64,000 bases of DNA, from positions 1 through 64,000 of the forward strand of contig NZ_JACYOF010000011.1 in assembly GCF_014932895.1 (NCBI RefSeq), read 5' to 3'. The number at the start of each line of letters is the position of its first letter. Position 1 is the stretch's first letter. A model generated the notes under the pieces. It was not told where the DNA came from. It did no database searches and worked only from the letters and a program-made list of their open reading frames with translations. The translations under genes were made by a program, and so were the position numbers. This DNA comes from Bacillus thuringiensis (lineage in GTDB: Bacteria > Bacillota > Bacilli > Bacillales > Bacillaceae_G). Shown piece after piece: positions 47,049 through 55,603 of this stretch.

Positions 47049-47675
47049 TTAAAATTTGCTTGCTACTTTAGCCGCTTCTTCAAGACCTGCTGTAATGATC
47101 TCTTCTGCTTTATCTGGGAATTGATTATGTCCTTCAATAACTACAGTTTCCATATTTGTTGCACCGAAGAAGCCCATCATGCTTGCTACATATTTAACAG
47201 CCATTTCTACTTCAGCTGCTGGACCTTCCGAATATACGCCACCGCGTGCGTTTAATAACGCAATTTTCTTATCTCCGATTAGGCCAACTGGACCCTCTGG
47301 CGTATACTTAAATGTTTTACCAGCACGGTTTAAATAATCAATATATGTGTGCAGTACTGCTGGGATCGTTAAGTTCCATAATGGGAAACCGAAAACAACT
47401 TTATCAGCTTCTAGAAATTGATTTAAATACTTATCAGCAACTGCTACTGCTTTTGCCTCTTCTTCCGTTAAATCAAATCCTTTACCTGCTTTGAATGTAC
47501 CATTAATCATGTCTACGCCTACATATGGTAATTCTTCCTTATATAAATCAAGTTCTACTACTGTATCATTTGGATGTGCTTCTTTATAGTTTGCTAAAAA
47601 TGCCTCGTATAATTTCACACTAACTGCTTGTTCCGCTGGGCGGTTGTTTGCTTTTACGAATAAAACTGTTGTCAT
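47049..47675 (-). CDS. azoR: FMN-dependent NADH:quinone/azo reductase
   Basis: A 208-residue flavodoxin-fold reductase of the AzoR/AcpD family: MTTVLFVKANNRPAEQAVSVKLYEAF at the start (in parts), FGFPLWNLTIPAVLHTYIDYLNRAGKTFKYT for FMN binding, and LLNARGGVYSEGP. It reduces quinones and azo compounds with NADH and helps detoxify electrophiles. Monocistronic. Confidence 0.93.
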   Translation of the reverse strand: MTTVLFVKANNRPAEQAVSVKLYEAFLANYKEAHPNDTVVELDLYKEELPYVGVDMINGTFKAGKGFDLTEEEAKAVAVADKYLNQFLEADKVVFGFPLWNLTIPAVLHTYIDYLNRAGKTFKYTPEGPVGLIGDKKIALLNARGGVYSEGPAAEVEMAVKYVASMMGFFGATNMETVVIEGHNQFPDKAEEIITAGLEEAAKVASKF

Positions 47676-47817
47676 TATGTTTTCCTCCTAATACTCACTC
47701 TTACGTTGTTATATATGCTTTTAAAAAAGTATCCCTTGTAATTGTTGTTTTGTTGCTTACAAGCATATTTTATCTTTATATCAAGACAATTTCGTCCTCA
47801 CATAGACGTATTTTCCC

Positions 47818-47846
47818 ATAAAAAAAGTCCACCTTCTAAAGGCGAA
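47818..47846 (-). terminator. Terminator of the two-component operon
   Basis: On the minus strand GTTCGCCTT-TAG-AAGGTGGAC (with G-U pairs) followed by TTTTTTTA. Confidence 0.6.
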
Positions 47847-47867
47847 CTAGGTCTTACGACTTTTGTC

Positions 47868-48515
47868 TTATACAATCCCATTTTTCACTGCATATAATGC
47901 AGCTTGCGTACGATCGGATAAATTTAACTTACTCAAAATACTACTTACATGCGCTTTAACCGTTTTTTCTGTAATAACTAAAACAGAAGCAATTTCTTTA
48001 TTGCTCATTCCTTTTGCTAACAGTTGTAACACTTCGTTTTCTCTTGCTGTTAATACATCCACATGAACAAACCGTTCCTCTTCTCTCTCTTCTTGCGGTA
48101 GTGTCTGAGAAAGAAGCGCATTTGCTATATCTGGGTGTAATTGTATATTACCTTTATATGCACTACGAATCGCTTCAACAAGTTGATCTGGCTCTACATC
48201 TTTTAAAATATACCCACTTGCTCCTGCTTTTAATGCAGGTAAAACATGCGCCTGATCAGAAAAGCTAGTTAGTACAATTACTTTCACATTTGGATACTCT
48301 TGTTTTATACAAGCTGTTGCTTCCACACCATCCATTTCAGGCATATATAAATCCATGAGTACAACATCAGGATTTGTCTCTCCTACTTTTTCTAAAGCCT
48401 CTTTCCCGTTATTTGCTTCTCCGACTAACTCTAAGTCTTCTTGTGTACTTAAGAAAAATGCTAATCCTTTTAAAACAACTGTATGGTCGTCAACTAACAA
48501 TACTTTTATTTTCAC
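47868..48515 (-). CDS. NarL/LuxR-type response regulator
   Basis: A 215-residue response regulator: receiver with acidic VDDHTV (8-13), phospho-Asp in VVLMDLYMPEMDG (about 55), conserved Thr/Lys, and a LuxR HTH (ENEVLQLLAKGMSNKEIASVLVITEKTVKAHVSSIL, about 155-190). Partner kinase is encoded 20 nt upstream. It resembles the YhcZ group. Confidence 0.94.
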   Translation of the reverse strand: MKIKVLLVDDHTVVLKGLAFFLSTQEDLELVGEANNGKEALEKVGETNPDVVLMDLYMPEMDGVEATACIKQEYPNVKVIVLTSFSDQAHVLPALKAGASGYILKDVEPDQLVEAIRSAYKGNIQLHPDIANALLSQTLPQEEREEERFVHVDVLTARENEVLQLLAKGMSNKEIASVLVITEKTVKAHVSSILSKLNLSDRTQAALYAVKNGIV

Positions 48516-48535
48516 AAACTTCCCTCATTTTCACA

Positions 48536-50107
48536 TCATAATGGTACATTTACCTTTATACTCGTTCGTTTTTTTTCACTTACAATTTTAATTGTTCCAC
48601 CGATCAATTCTACCCTCTCACGCATCGTCGTCATGCCGAGTGACTTCTTCTCTTTTATATCCTTTTCTATAAATCCATTGCCTCGATCCACTATTTCTAA
48701 TGATACATTTTTCTCAGTCACTTTAAAATAAATCGTCGCTTCCTTTACACCTGCATGCTTACTTACATTGTTTAGCGCTTCTTGTCCAATACGCCACAAT
48801 GCTTCTTCTACTACACGGGGTAAGTCACGAACCCCCGTAACTTGTTCCCTAATTTTCAATCCTAAGTTTTCACCGTACTGCTTTAAAGCTGGTAATAAAC
48901 CTTTCTCTAATCCTGCCGGACGGAGCTGCCAAATTAATGTCCTCATTTCTTTTAAAGCGCCTTGTGCTAATTCACGCATCTCATACAGGGATTGATCTAC
49001 CTTCTCATTTTGACCTTTTAAAACTGCCTCAGCGCCTTTCGTCATGAATGTTAATGAAAATAATTTTTGTGAAACAGAGTCATGTAAATCTCTTGCTAAT
49101 CGATTTCTTTCTTCCATTCGTACAAGTTCACGGCGCTGCTCATTTAATCTTAAATTCTCTATTATTAACGAAATATGATTCGATAGTGCCTGAATTACAT
49201 CGATTGTATTCACATCAAATTCTCCATTATTTGAACTCACACATAAAACACCAAATATATGATTTTGGATGTGTATTGGCATAGCAATAACAGCTCGATT
49301 TGGATGTACGATATGACCAACTTGACGTTTTAATAAAACAGGTTCATCTTTTTCTAATGCCTTCTTTGCCGCTTCTTTGACATCCTCTTGTAACTCTTCC
49401 TGACTATAAGACGCTCGCAAAGATAATTCTTTTTCTTCCCTAATAAAAAACGCCACTTGATTCCATTGAAATACTTCACCTACATGCTTTACAACTTTTT
49501 CAGGTAATACATTAAACTTATGAATCGTTTTTAACGCTTGAATAAAACGTTCCAATTTCACATAATAATGCGCTCTTCGCTTTTCATTTCCATATAATTT
49601 TGTTCGTTTTAAGGCCGTCCCAATTTGGAACGCAACGGCTTGAAGCAATACTAATTCTTCTTCTGAAAAATGTGTTTTACCTGGGCTCGCCACATTTAAT
49701 ACACCAAACTTTTCTCCTCCCGCTTTTAAGGGAACCGTAGCATGATGAAGAATGCCCTCTGTATCTCCCCAATTGTATTCAATTGCATTATTAATTCTTT
49801 TACATTCAATAATATTAACAGCTCGCTCTAATTTTCCATCTACAAAACCGCGTAAACACCAACACTCACCTTCACACATCGGGCGTTTGTTTTCATATGT
49901 AAGTGCCTCTGGTAACTGGTAATCGATCAACTTCGTATACTTCCCATTTTCATCTGCAAGAAAAATCCATCCTGTCGTCAAACCCGTGACACTTAGCAAT
50001 TTTTCTAAGACTGCTTGCAATACATGATATGTATCATTTGATGTATTTAGCGTTTCCGCAATTTCTTTTAATATAACTAATTCATTTGTACGATTATCTC
50101 GGAACAT
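48536..50107 (-). CDS. GAF-domain sensor histidine kinase
   Basis: A 523-residue soluble kinase with two GAF domains (about 20-165 and 190-335), HisKA_3 with the phospho-His in RLARDLHDSVSQKLFSLTF (about 340), and a HATPase_c domain (GQEALNNVSKHAGVKEA; DRGNGF). No membrane helix, so it senses an intracellular cue through GAF. It resembles YhcY of B. subtilis. The cue is unknown; the first GAF has clustered Cys (CEGECWCLRGF), which may bind metal or sense redox. Confidence 0.92.
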   Translation of the reverse strand: MFRDNRTNELVILKEIAETLNTSNDTYHVLQAVLEKLLSVTGLTTGWIFLADENGKYTKLIDYQLPEALTYENKRPMCEGECWCLRGFVDGKLERAVNIIECKRINNAIEYNWGDTEGILHHATVPLKAGGEKFGVLNVASPGKTHFSEEELVLLQAVAFQIGTALKRTKLYGNEKRRAHYYVKLERFIQALKTIHKFNVLPEKVVKHVGEVFQWNQVAFFIREEKELSLRASYSQEELQEDVKEAAKKALEKDEPVLLKRQVGHIVHPNRAVIAMPIHIQNHIFGVLCVSSNNGEFDVNTIDVIQALSNHISLIIENLRLNEQRRELVRMEERNRLARDLHDSVSQKLFSLTFMTKGAEAVLKGQNEKVDQSLYEMRELAQGALKEMRTLIWQLRPAGLEKGLLPALKQYGENLGLKIREQVTGVRDLPRVVEEALWRIGQEALNNVSKHAGVKEATIYFKVTEKNVSLEIVDRGNGFIEKDIKEKKSLGMTTMRERVELIGGTIKIVSEKKRTSIKVNVPL

Positions 50108-50241
50108 ACTCAGTCTCCTACATACAAGATTTTAAATCGCTTCTAAAATAAATCATCTACTTTTCACTTTGTACTTATTCGTAACATTGATATAATGGTG
50201 AAAACATAGTTTTCATTATATCACTTGAGGGGGCTTTCATA

Positions 50242-51066
50242 ATGACATTAAATAAAGCACTTACAATCGCTGGTTCTGATACAAGTGGCGGTGCTGGTAT
50301 ACAAGCAGATTTAAAAACATTCCAAGAACTTGGCGTATACGGAATGACATCTCTTACGACTATCGTAACAATGGATCCACATAACGGTTGGGCACATAAC
50401 GTATTCCCAATCCCAGCTTCTACATTAAAACCACAATTAGAAACCACAATTGAAGGCGTTGGAGTGGATGCTTTAAAAACAGGTATGCTTGGATCTGTAG
50501 AAATTATTGAAATGGTTGCGGAAACAATTGAAAAGCACAATTTCAAAAATGTAGTAGTTGACCCTGTTATGGTATGTAAAGGTGCCGATGAAGCATTACA
50601 TCCTGAAACGAACGATTGCTTACGTGACGTTCTTGTTCCAAAGGCATTAGTTGTAACTCCAAACTTATTTGAAGCTTACCAATTAAGTGGTGTGAAAATT
50701 AATTCCCTTGAGGACATGAAAGAAGCAGCGAAGAAAATCCACGCTTTAGGTGCTAAATACGTCCTAATTAAAGGCGGAAGTAAGCTTGGTACAGAGACTG
50801 CAATCGACGTCCTATATGATGGAGACACATTTGATCTTCTAGAATCAGAAAAAATTGATACTACAAATACACATGGCGCAGGTTGTACATATTCTGCTGC
50901 AATTACAGCAGAACTTGCAAAGGGAAAACCTGTGAAAGAGGCAGTAAAAACTGCTAAAGAATTTATCACAGCAGCTATTCGTTATTCATTCAAAATTAAC
51001 GAATACGTAGGACCAACTCATCATGGCGCATATCGTAAATTCGTTGCACCGAAAGAGCTTGTCTAA
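50242..51066 (+). CDS. pdxK: Pyridoxine/hydroxymethylpyrimidine kinase
   Basis: A 274-residue ribokinase-fold kinase of the ThiD/PdxK group: ALTIAGSDTSGGAGIQADLKTF (6-27, in parts), KTGMLGS, and the catalytic anion hole DTTNTHGAGCTYSAAI (about 208-223). The B. subtilis neighbour ywdB/pdxK phosphorylates pyridoxal and related compounds; which substrate dominates here is unproven. GAGGGGG precedes the ATG. Confidence 0.92.
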   Translation: MTLNKALTIAGSDTSGGAGIQADLKTFQELGVYGMTSLTTIVTMDPHNGWAHNVFPIPASTLKPQLETTIEGVGVDALKTGMLGSVEIIEMVAETIEKHNFKNVVVDPVMVCKGADEALHPETNDCLRDVLVPKALVVTPNLFEAYQLSGVKINSLEDMKEAAKKIHALGAKYVLIKGGSKLGTETAIDVLYDGDTFDLLESEKIDTTNTHGAGCTYSAAITAELAKGKPVKEAVKTAKEFITAAIRYSFKINEYVGPTHHGAYRKFVAPKELV

Positions 51067-51075
51067 CCTATAAAT

Positions 51076-51121
51076 AAAAACACCCGCAGAGCTAATACAT
51101 TGCCTCTGTGGGTGTTTTTTA
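51076..51121 (+). terminator. Terminator after pdxK
   Basis: AAAAACACCCGCAGAG/CTCTGTGGGTGTTTTT stem with T run. Confidence 0.9.
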
Positions 51122-51170
51122 ATAACCTTTATACCTTCTGGTCATCTTACCTTTAAGATGCCGAACTGAC

Positions 51171-52208
51171 TTAATTTCTACCATTTCTTTTTGAATAATA
51201 TAACGCGTCATCAGCCGCTTGAATAAACTGCTTCGGTGATTCTTTATACTCTGAGATTCCGACTGAAACTGTAATTTTTATTTTTGTTCCATCTAACAAT
51301 TGAAATGAATGTTTTTCAACAGCTGTACGAATTTGTTCCCCCATACTAATTCCATAAGCTAGTCTCTCCTTCGGTATCAAAAGTGCAAACTCCTCTCCAC
51401 CCTTTCGAAAAACCAAATCTGGAAATGTTGAAATTTCTCGTAAAATATGCCCTACTTGTTTTAACACTTCGTCTCCTGCAGGATGCCCATACGTATCATT
51501 TACATACTTAAAGTGATCAATATCTATAAGTAGTAAACAAAGTGAATCATTTGTCACGGTCTTATTACCAATATGACGATTCATCTCTAAATCAAACTGC
51601 CTTACATTTCCTAGACTTGTCAATGCATCTATCGTTGCGTATTGCTTCATCGTTTGAAATAACTCATTAGATTGCAATACATAATTTGCGCTTATAAATG
51701 TGATATATCCTGCAACACTACTACAAACTAAGTATAATGCCACTATAGATATATCCTTGAATAAAACGGAAAGCGGTACTATTAAAATAGATAAACTATA
51801 CACATTAAACCATACCCATTTTATAAATATAGAAACTTTCATGCGCCAAATAAAGATAATTCCAATACCTATCAATACAATAGTATAACAAGCCAATTCA
51901 GAAGCTAAAGAGTACTCAGTAAAAACTAGCCGAGTGATTAAAATAACGATAACTGTTATACTACTAGCTATCGGACCTCCAATTATAATTGCCAAAATAA
52001 CAGCTAGATAACGTAGATTCAACATAATATCTTCAATATGTACACCAAAATGCATCAACAGTATACTTAATATTCCAGTAAAAATACCTACTACACATTT
52101 TTGCTAAAAAGAGAACCCTTCTTTTAATAGTTTATCTCTTAAAAGCTGACCTCCAATAAAGATAAAGGAAAGAATAATTGTTGTATTTACAAATAGATCC
52201 CTTAACAT
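51171..52208 (-). pseudogene. 5TMR-LYT/GGDEF diguanylate cyclase gene split by an amber codon
   Basis: From an ATG at 52208 with GGGAG upstream the frame encodes MLRDLFVNTTIILSFIFIGG and continues to KEGFSF, then TAG (52106-52104), then continues in the same frame as QKCVVGIFTGILSILLMHFG into a complete protein. The full product would be a 5TMR-LYT sensor (about 1-190) and a GGDEF domain with IDHFKYVNDTYGHPAGDE and the active-site RKGGEEFALLI. The RxxD inhibition site lacks its Arg. Restart at the ATG 52058 would give 295 residues lacking the first helix. It may be non-functional, partly functional, or read through. Confidence 0.75.
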
Positions 52209-52292
52209 AAAATAATCTCCCTACTTTTCCATCTATCCCTTTCCTTATTTTATTGTATACAAAATCCCTATAATTCCCAAAGATTTTTATTT

Positions 52293-52326
52293 ATTTTTTG
52301 CTGTTCCACGTGAAACAGCAAAAAAT
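52293..52326 (-). terminator. Hairpin formed by the extended parS palindrome
   Basis: TTTTTTGCTGTT and AACAGCAAAAAA arms bracket CACGTG with U/A runs, so in RNA it could act as a second terminator in tandem with 52327-52353. Confidence 0.5.
52302..52317. promoter_or_regulatory. parS site (Spo0J/ParB binding)
   Basis: TGTTCCACGTGAAACA matches the Bacillus parS consensus TGTTNCACGTGAAACA at every defined position. It is the core of a longer palindrome (ATTTTTTGCTG...CAGCAAAAAAT). ParB/Spo0J loads here for chromosome segregation and SMC recruitment; such sites cluster around oriC, so the window should be origin-proximal. Confidence 0.93.
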
Positions 52327-52353
52327 AAAAAGGACGAAAATTCGTCCTTTTTA
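52327..52353 (-). terminator. Terminator of the cstA operon
   Basis: AAAAGGACGAA/TTCGTCCTTTT stem just past the small partner gene, followed by TTTATTTTTT on the minus strand. Confidence 0.85.
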
Positions 52354-52557
52354 TTAACAGCAACGTGATATCTTTCCGTCTTTTGCATTAAATCTAGCTT
52401 CTTGCACCTCAGCAAAGAATTGTTTTTGACATACCACCTCTTCTTCCGGATGATGCTTTCTCATATGGTCTACATATGTTTCATAGCTTGGTACTCCAAC
52501 AAGTAAACTAATAAATTGTTTCCTTTTTGCCCATACTTGCCACATTCTTTTAAGCAT
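52354..52557 (-). CDS. YbdD/YjiX-family small protein (CstA partner)
   Basis: A 67-residue basic protein (MLKRMWQVWAKRKQFISLLVG...YDHMRKHHPE pattern, ending SRCC) of the YbdD/YjiX family. In E. coli YjiX and YbdD are encoded with the BtsT and CstA pyruvate/peptide transporters and are needed for uptake. ATG at 52557 overlaps the cstA 3' end by 8 bp and follows CGAGGAAC. Confidence 0.88.
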   Translation of the reverse strand: MLKRMWQVWAKRKQFISLLVGVPSYETYVDHMRKHHPEEEVVCQKQFFAEVQEARFNAKDGKISRCC

Positions 52558-54625
52558 AGTTCCTCGACTCACTTTCATCTCTAGGAATATATGGCGCCTC
52601 TTTTAACGGCATCGGCTTATTTCTTAATACTTGAATCCAAATTCGAAGTGCAGAAATTAATACAGCAATTACAACTATCATAAAAATCCCGCATAGTGCT
52701 GCATCAATATAATCATTGAAAATAATTTGCTTCATCTGAGCGACATTTTTAGCTGGCGCTAACACTTTACCCTCATCTAACGCTCCCTGAAACACCTTTG
52801 CGTGGGATAAAAATCCTATTTTAGGATTTTCATGAAACAACTTTTGATAACCAGCTGTCATTGTTACAATAAGCAATCCGACAGTTGGAATAAGCGTCAC
52901 CCAAACATATGCCTTTTTCCCCATTTTGAACAAAATTGTCGTTCCAAGTAATAACGCAATACCTGCTAACATTTGGTTTGCAATACCGAAAAGTGGCCAT
53001 AATGTATTAATTCCACCAAGCGGATCTACGACCCCTTGGTATAAGAAATATCCCCATCCTAATACACATAACGTTGTAGCTATTACATTCGCTAATGTAG
53101 AATCCGTTTTCGCAAATGGTTTATATACATGCCCTAAAATATCTTGAATCATAAATCGTCCTACACGCGTTCCTGCATCAATCGTTGTTAAAATAAATAG
53201 AGCTTCAAAGAGAATAGCAAAATGATACCAAAATGCCATCATTGCCGTTCCACCTATTACTTGTGAGAAAATATGTGCCATACCTATCGCTAACGTTGGT
53301 GCACCACCTGTACGTGATAAAATCGTTTGCTCTCCAACGTTTACAGCAAGATCTTTTAATTCATTTGGTGTAATAGCAAATCCCCATGAAGAAATAACTT
53401 GAGCCGCCTGCGATACATCCGTACCGATAAGTGCTGCCGGACTATTAATTGCAAAATAAGTTCCTGGCGTTAATACACACGCTGCAATCATAGCCATCGC
53501 TGCTACGAATGACTCCATTAACATTGCTCCATAACCGATCGGCCTTGCATGTCCCTCTTGTTCAATCATTTTTGGCGTCGTACCTGATGAAACGAGAGCA
53601 TGGAATCCAGACACCGCACCACAGGCAATCGTAATAAATAAGAACGGGAATAAGTTCCCAGAGAAAACAGGACCTGTTCCATCGATAAATTGTGAAACTG
53701 CTGGCATTTTTAAATCTGGTGCTACAATTAAAATACCAATAGCCAATCCAACAATTGTTCCCACCTTTAAAAATGTGCTTAAATAATCACGCGGCGCTAA
53801 AAGCATCCAAACGGGCAATGCCGATGCAATAAATCCGTATACAATGAGCATAATAGCAATCGTTTCACCACTAAACGTAAACATACTTGCAAGTGTTGGA
53901 TTTTCAGCTACATACTGTCCTCCAACAAGAGATAAAATAAGTAGAATAATACCAATTACTGATCCTTCACCGACCCTTCCAGGTCTAATGTAACGCATAT
54001 AAACTCCCATTAAAATGGCGATAGGAATCGTTGCTGCTATTGTAAACATTCCCCAAGGACTGCCGATAAGTGCCTTTACTACTACTAATGCTAATACCGC
54101 TAATAAAATAATCATAATTCCTAAAATACCTATCATTGCAATTAACCCTGTAACAGGACCAATCTCATCTTTAATCATTTCTCCTAATGATTTACCATTA
54201 CGTCTCATCGAAGCAAATAAAATTACAAAATCTTGTACAGCTCCAGCGACAACTACCCCAACAATAATCCAAATTGTCCCTGGTAAATATCCCATTTGTG
54301 CCGCTAGAATCGGTCCTACTAAGGGTCCCGCCCCAGCAATTGCTGCAAAGTGATGCCCGAACAATACCCACTTATTTGTCGGAACATAGTCTTTCCCATC
54401 ATTTAATGTATGAGCTGGTGTTTGGCGATTGTTATCTAAGCCAAAAACTTTTCTCGCTATAAATCTACTATAAAACCGATAAGCAACTGCATATACACAT
54501 ACCGCAGCTACTAAAAGCCATACAGCATTAATCGTTTCACCTTGTGATAAAGCTATTACTCCAAAAGCACCTGCTCCTACTGCTGCAATAACTCCCCAAA
54601 GTAAGATTGACTTCAATGTCTTCAC
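52550..54625 (-). CDS. cstA: Carbon-starvation protein CstA (pyruvate/peptide transporter)
   Basis: A 691-residue transporter with about 17 helices. Family stretches include NDGKDYVPTNKWVLFGHHFAAIAGAGPLVGPI (about 64-95, in parts) and ALVSSGTTPKMIEQEGHARPIGYGAMLMESFVA. CstA/BtsT proteins import pyruvate or peptides when carbon is scarce. GTG at 54625 follows GGGGGG by 6 nt; an in-frame ATG at 54703 has no RBS. A LytTR regulator gene lies 121 nt upstream on the same strand. Confidence 0.94.
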   Translation of the reverse strand: MKTLKSILLWGVIAAVGAGAFGVIALSQGETINAVWLLVAAVCVYAVAYRFYSRFIARKVFGLDNNRQTPAHTLNDGKDYVPTNKWVLFGHHFAAIAGAGPLVGPILAAQMGYLPGTIWIIVGVVVAGAVQDFVILFASMRRNGKSLGEMIKDEIGPVTGLIAMIGILGIMIILLAVLALVVVKALIGSPWGMFTIAATIPIAILMGVYMRYIRPGRVGEGSVIGIILLILSLVGGQYVAENPTLASMFTFSGETIAIMLIVYGFIASALPVWMLLAPRDYLSTFLKVGTIVGLAIGILIVAPDLKMPAVSQFIDGTGPVFSGNLFPFLFITIACGAVSGFHALVSSGTTPKMIEQEGHARPIGYGAMLMESFVAAMAMIAACVLTPGTYFAINSPAALIGTDVSQAAQVISSWGFAITPNELKDLAVNVGEQTILSRTGGAPTLAIGMAHIFSQVIGGTAMMAFWYHFAILFEALFILTTIDAGTRVGRFMIQDILGHVYKPFAKTDSTLANVIATTLCVLGWGYFLYQGVVDPLGGINTLWPLFGIANQMLAGIALLLGTTILFKMGKKAYVWVTLIPTVGLLIVTMTAGYQKLFHENPKIGFLSHAKVFQGALDEGKVLAPAKNVAQMKQIIFNDYIDAALCGIFMIVVIAVLISALRIWIQVLRNKPMPLKEAPYIPRDESESRNYA

Positions 54626-54746
54626 ATACAACCCCCCAATACTACTTCTTAGTGGTGATTGTACTAAATTTTCTGAATATTTAAGTTGAATCCTCCTTAT
54701 CATGAAGGATTTTTAGTTTATCATGTTAAAATACTCTCATTACCTG

Positions 54747-55463
54747 CTATAATTCAATTTTATTTCGAAGGCGTTTTACATAATTACGACTCACTGGAAT
54801 CGGTTGCTCATCATACCTATCTAAATACAAATTATACGTGCCATTATAATAAGGTTTCAGTTCTTGCACATATGACATATTAATTAAATAGCTTTTATGT
54901 ACACGTAAAAAATCATATATATTTAGTTTATTTTCTAATTCCTGAAGTGTATATGTTGAAATATACTGATTATTTGTTGTATAAATTGAAACTGTTTTAT
55001 TTTCCTTATTTTTACTTACATATACAATATCTTCTGGGAAAATATATCGAATTCCCTCTTGACCTTCTATCGGTAGTTTTCGCAAATAACTCTTTGCTCT
55101 CTCACCTTGCTCTTTACCCATTCTATATAAGAGAAATTGTAAATCTTCTTCACGAAATGGTCGTAGTAAATAATAAAATGCTTGGAAACGAAAAGCTGTA
55201 ATGGATTCTTCTATATCTTCCCCCATAAAAATAAATTTCGTATAACCATTTACTTCTCGTAATAAACTTGCATATTCAAAACCAGTACCATCTATTAATT
55301 TTGAATTTAAAAAAACAAAATCTGGTGTATGTTTTTTCATTATTAACAAGGATTCTGTTCCTGTATTCGCTTCAAAACATTCTATATTCCGAATATTCTC
55401 GGTAAAATTCTCAACTAATTTTCTTCTCTCTTCTGTCTCTTCCATGATAAGTAAAATTTTCAT
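54747..55463 (-). CDS. LytTR-domain regulator with degenerate receiver
   Basis: A 238-residue protein: receiver-like domain (1-120) and LytTR DNA-binding domain (about 130-235: IVYVSKNKENKTVSIYTTNNQY; LRVHKSYLINMSYVQEL; IPVSRNYVKRLR). The receiver looks unable to be phosphorylated: the Asp is Asn53 (FVFLNSKLIDG), the acidic pocket is EETEE, and the conserved Lys before Pro is Arg (YYLLRPF). It precedes cstA, and BtsR/LytR-type regulators control pyruvate transporters elsewhere, so it probably regulates cstA without a kinase. No LytS-type kinase gene is present. Confidence 0.9.
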   Translation of the reverse strand: MKILLIMEETEERRKLVENFTENIRNIECFEANTGTESLLIMKKHTPDFVFLNSKLIDGTGFEYASLLREVNGYTKFIFMGEDIEESITAFRFQAFYYLLRPFREEDLQFLLYRMGKEQGERAKSYLRKLPIEGQEGIRYIFPEDIVYVSKNKENKTVSIYTTNNQYISTYTLQELENKLNIYDFLRVHKSYLINMSYVQELKPYYNGTYNLYLDRYDEQPIPVSRNYVKRLRNKIEL

Positions 55464-55576
55464 TTATCCAACCACCTAATTCCTTTGTCCGTCTGTCCTG
55501 TTGTATACATTCGCTTTTATAAGAAACAATCCCTTTTTCTTACTATACCATTATTTATCTAAAAAAACAGAAAAAA

Positions 55577-55602
55577 GGAAACCACCACGGTTCCCCTATC
55601 CT
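55577..55602 (-). terminator. Terminator of niaP
   Basis: On the minus strand GGAACC-GTGGT-GGTTTCC then TTTTTTCTG. Confidence 0.7.
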
Positions 55603-55603
55603 T

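Noticed and set aside
54626-54703. Longer cstA start at the ATG 54703
   Set aside because: It has no RBS; GTG 54625 has GGGGGG at good spacing and begins where the family alignment should start.
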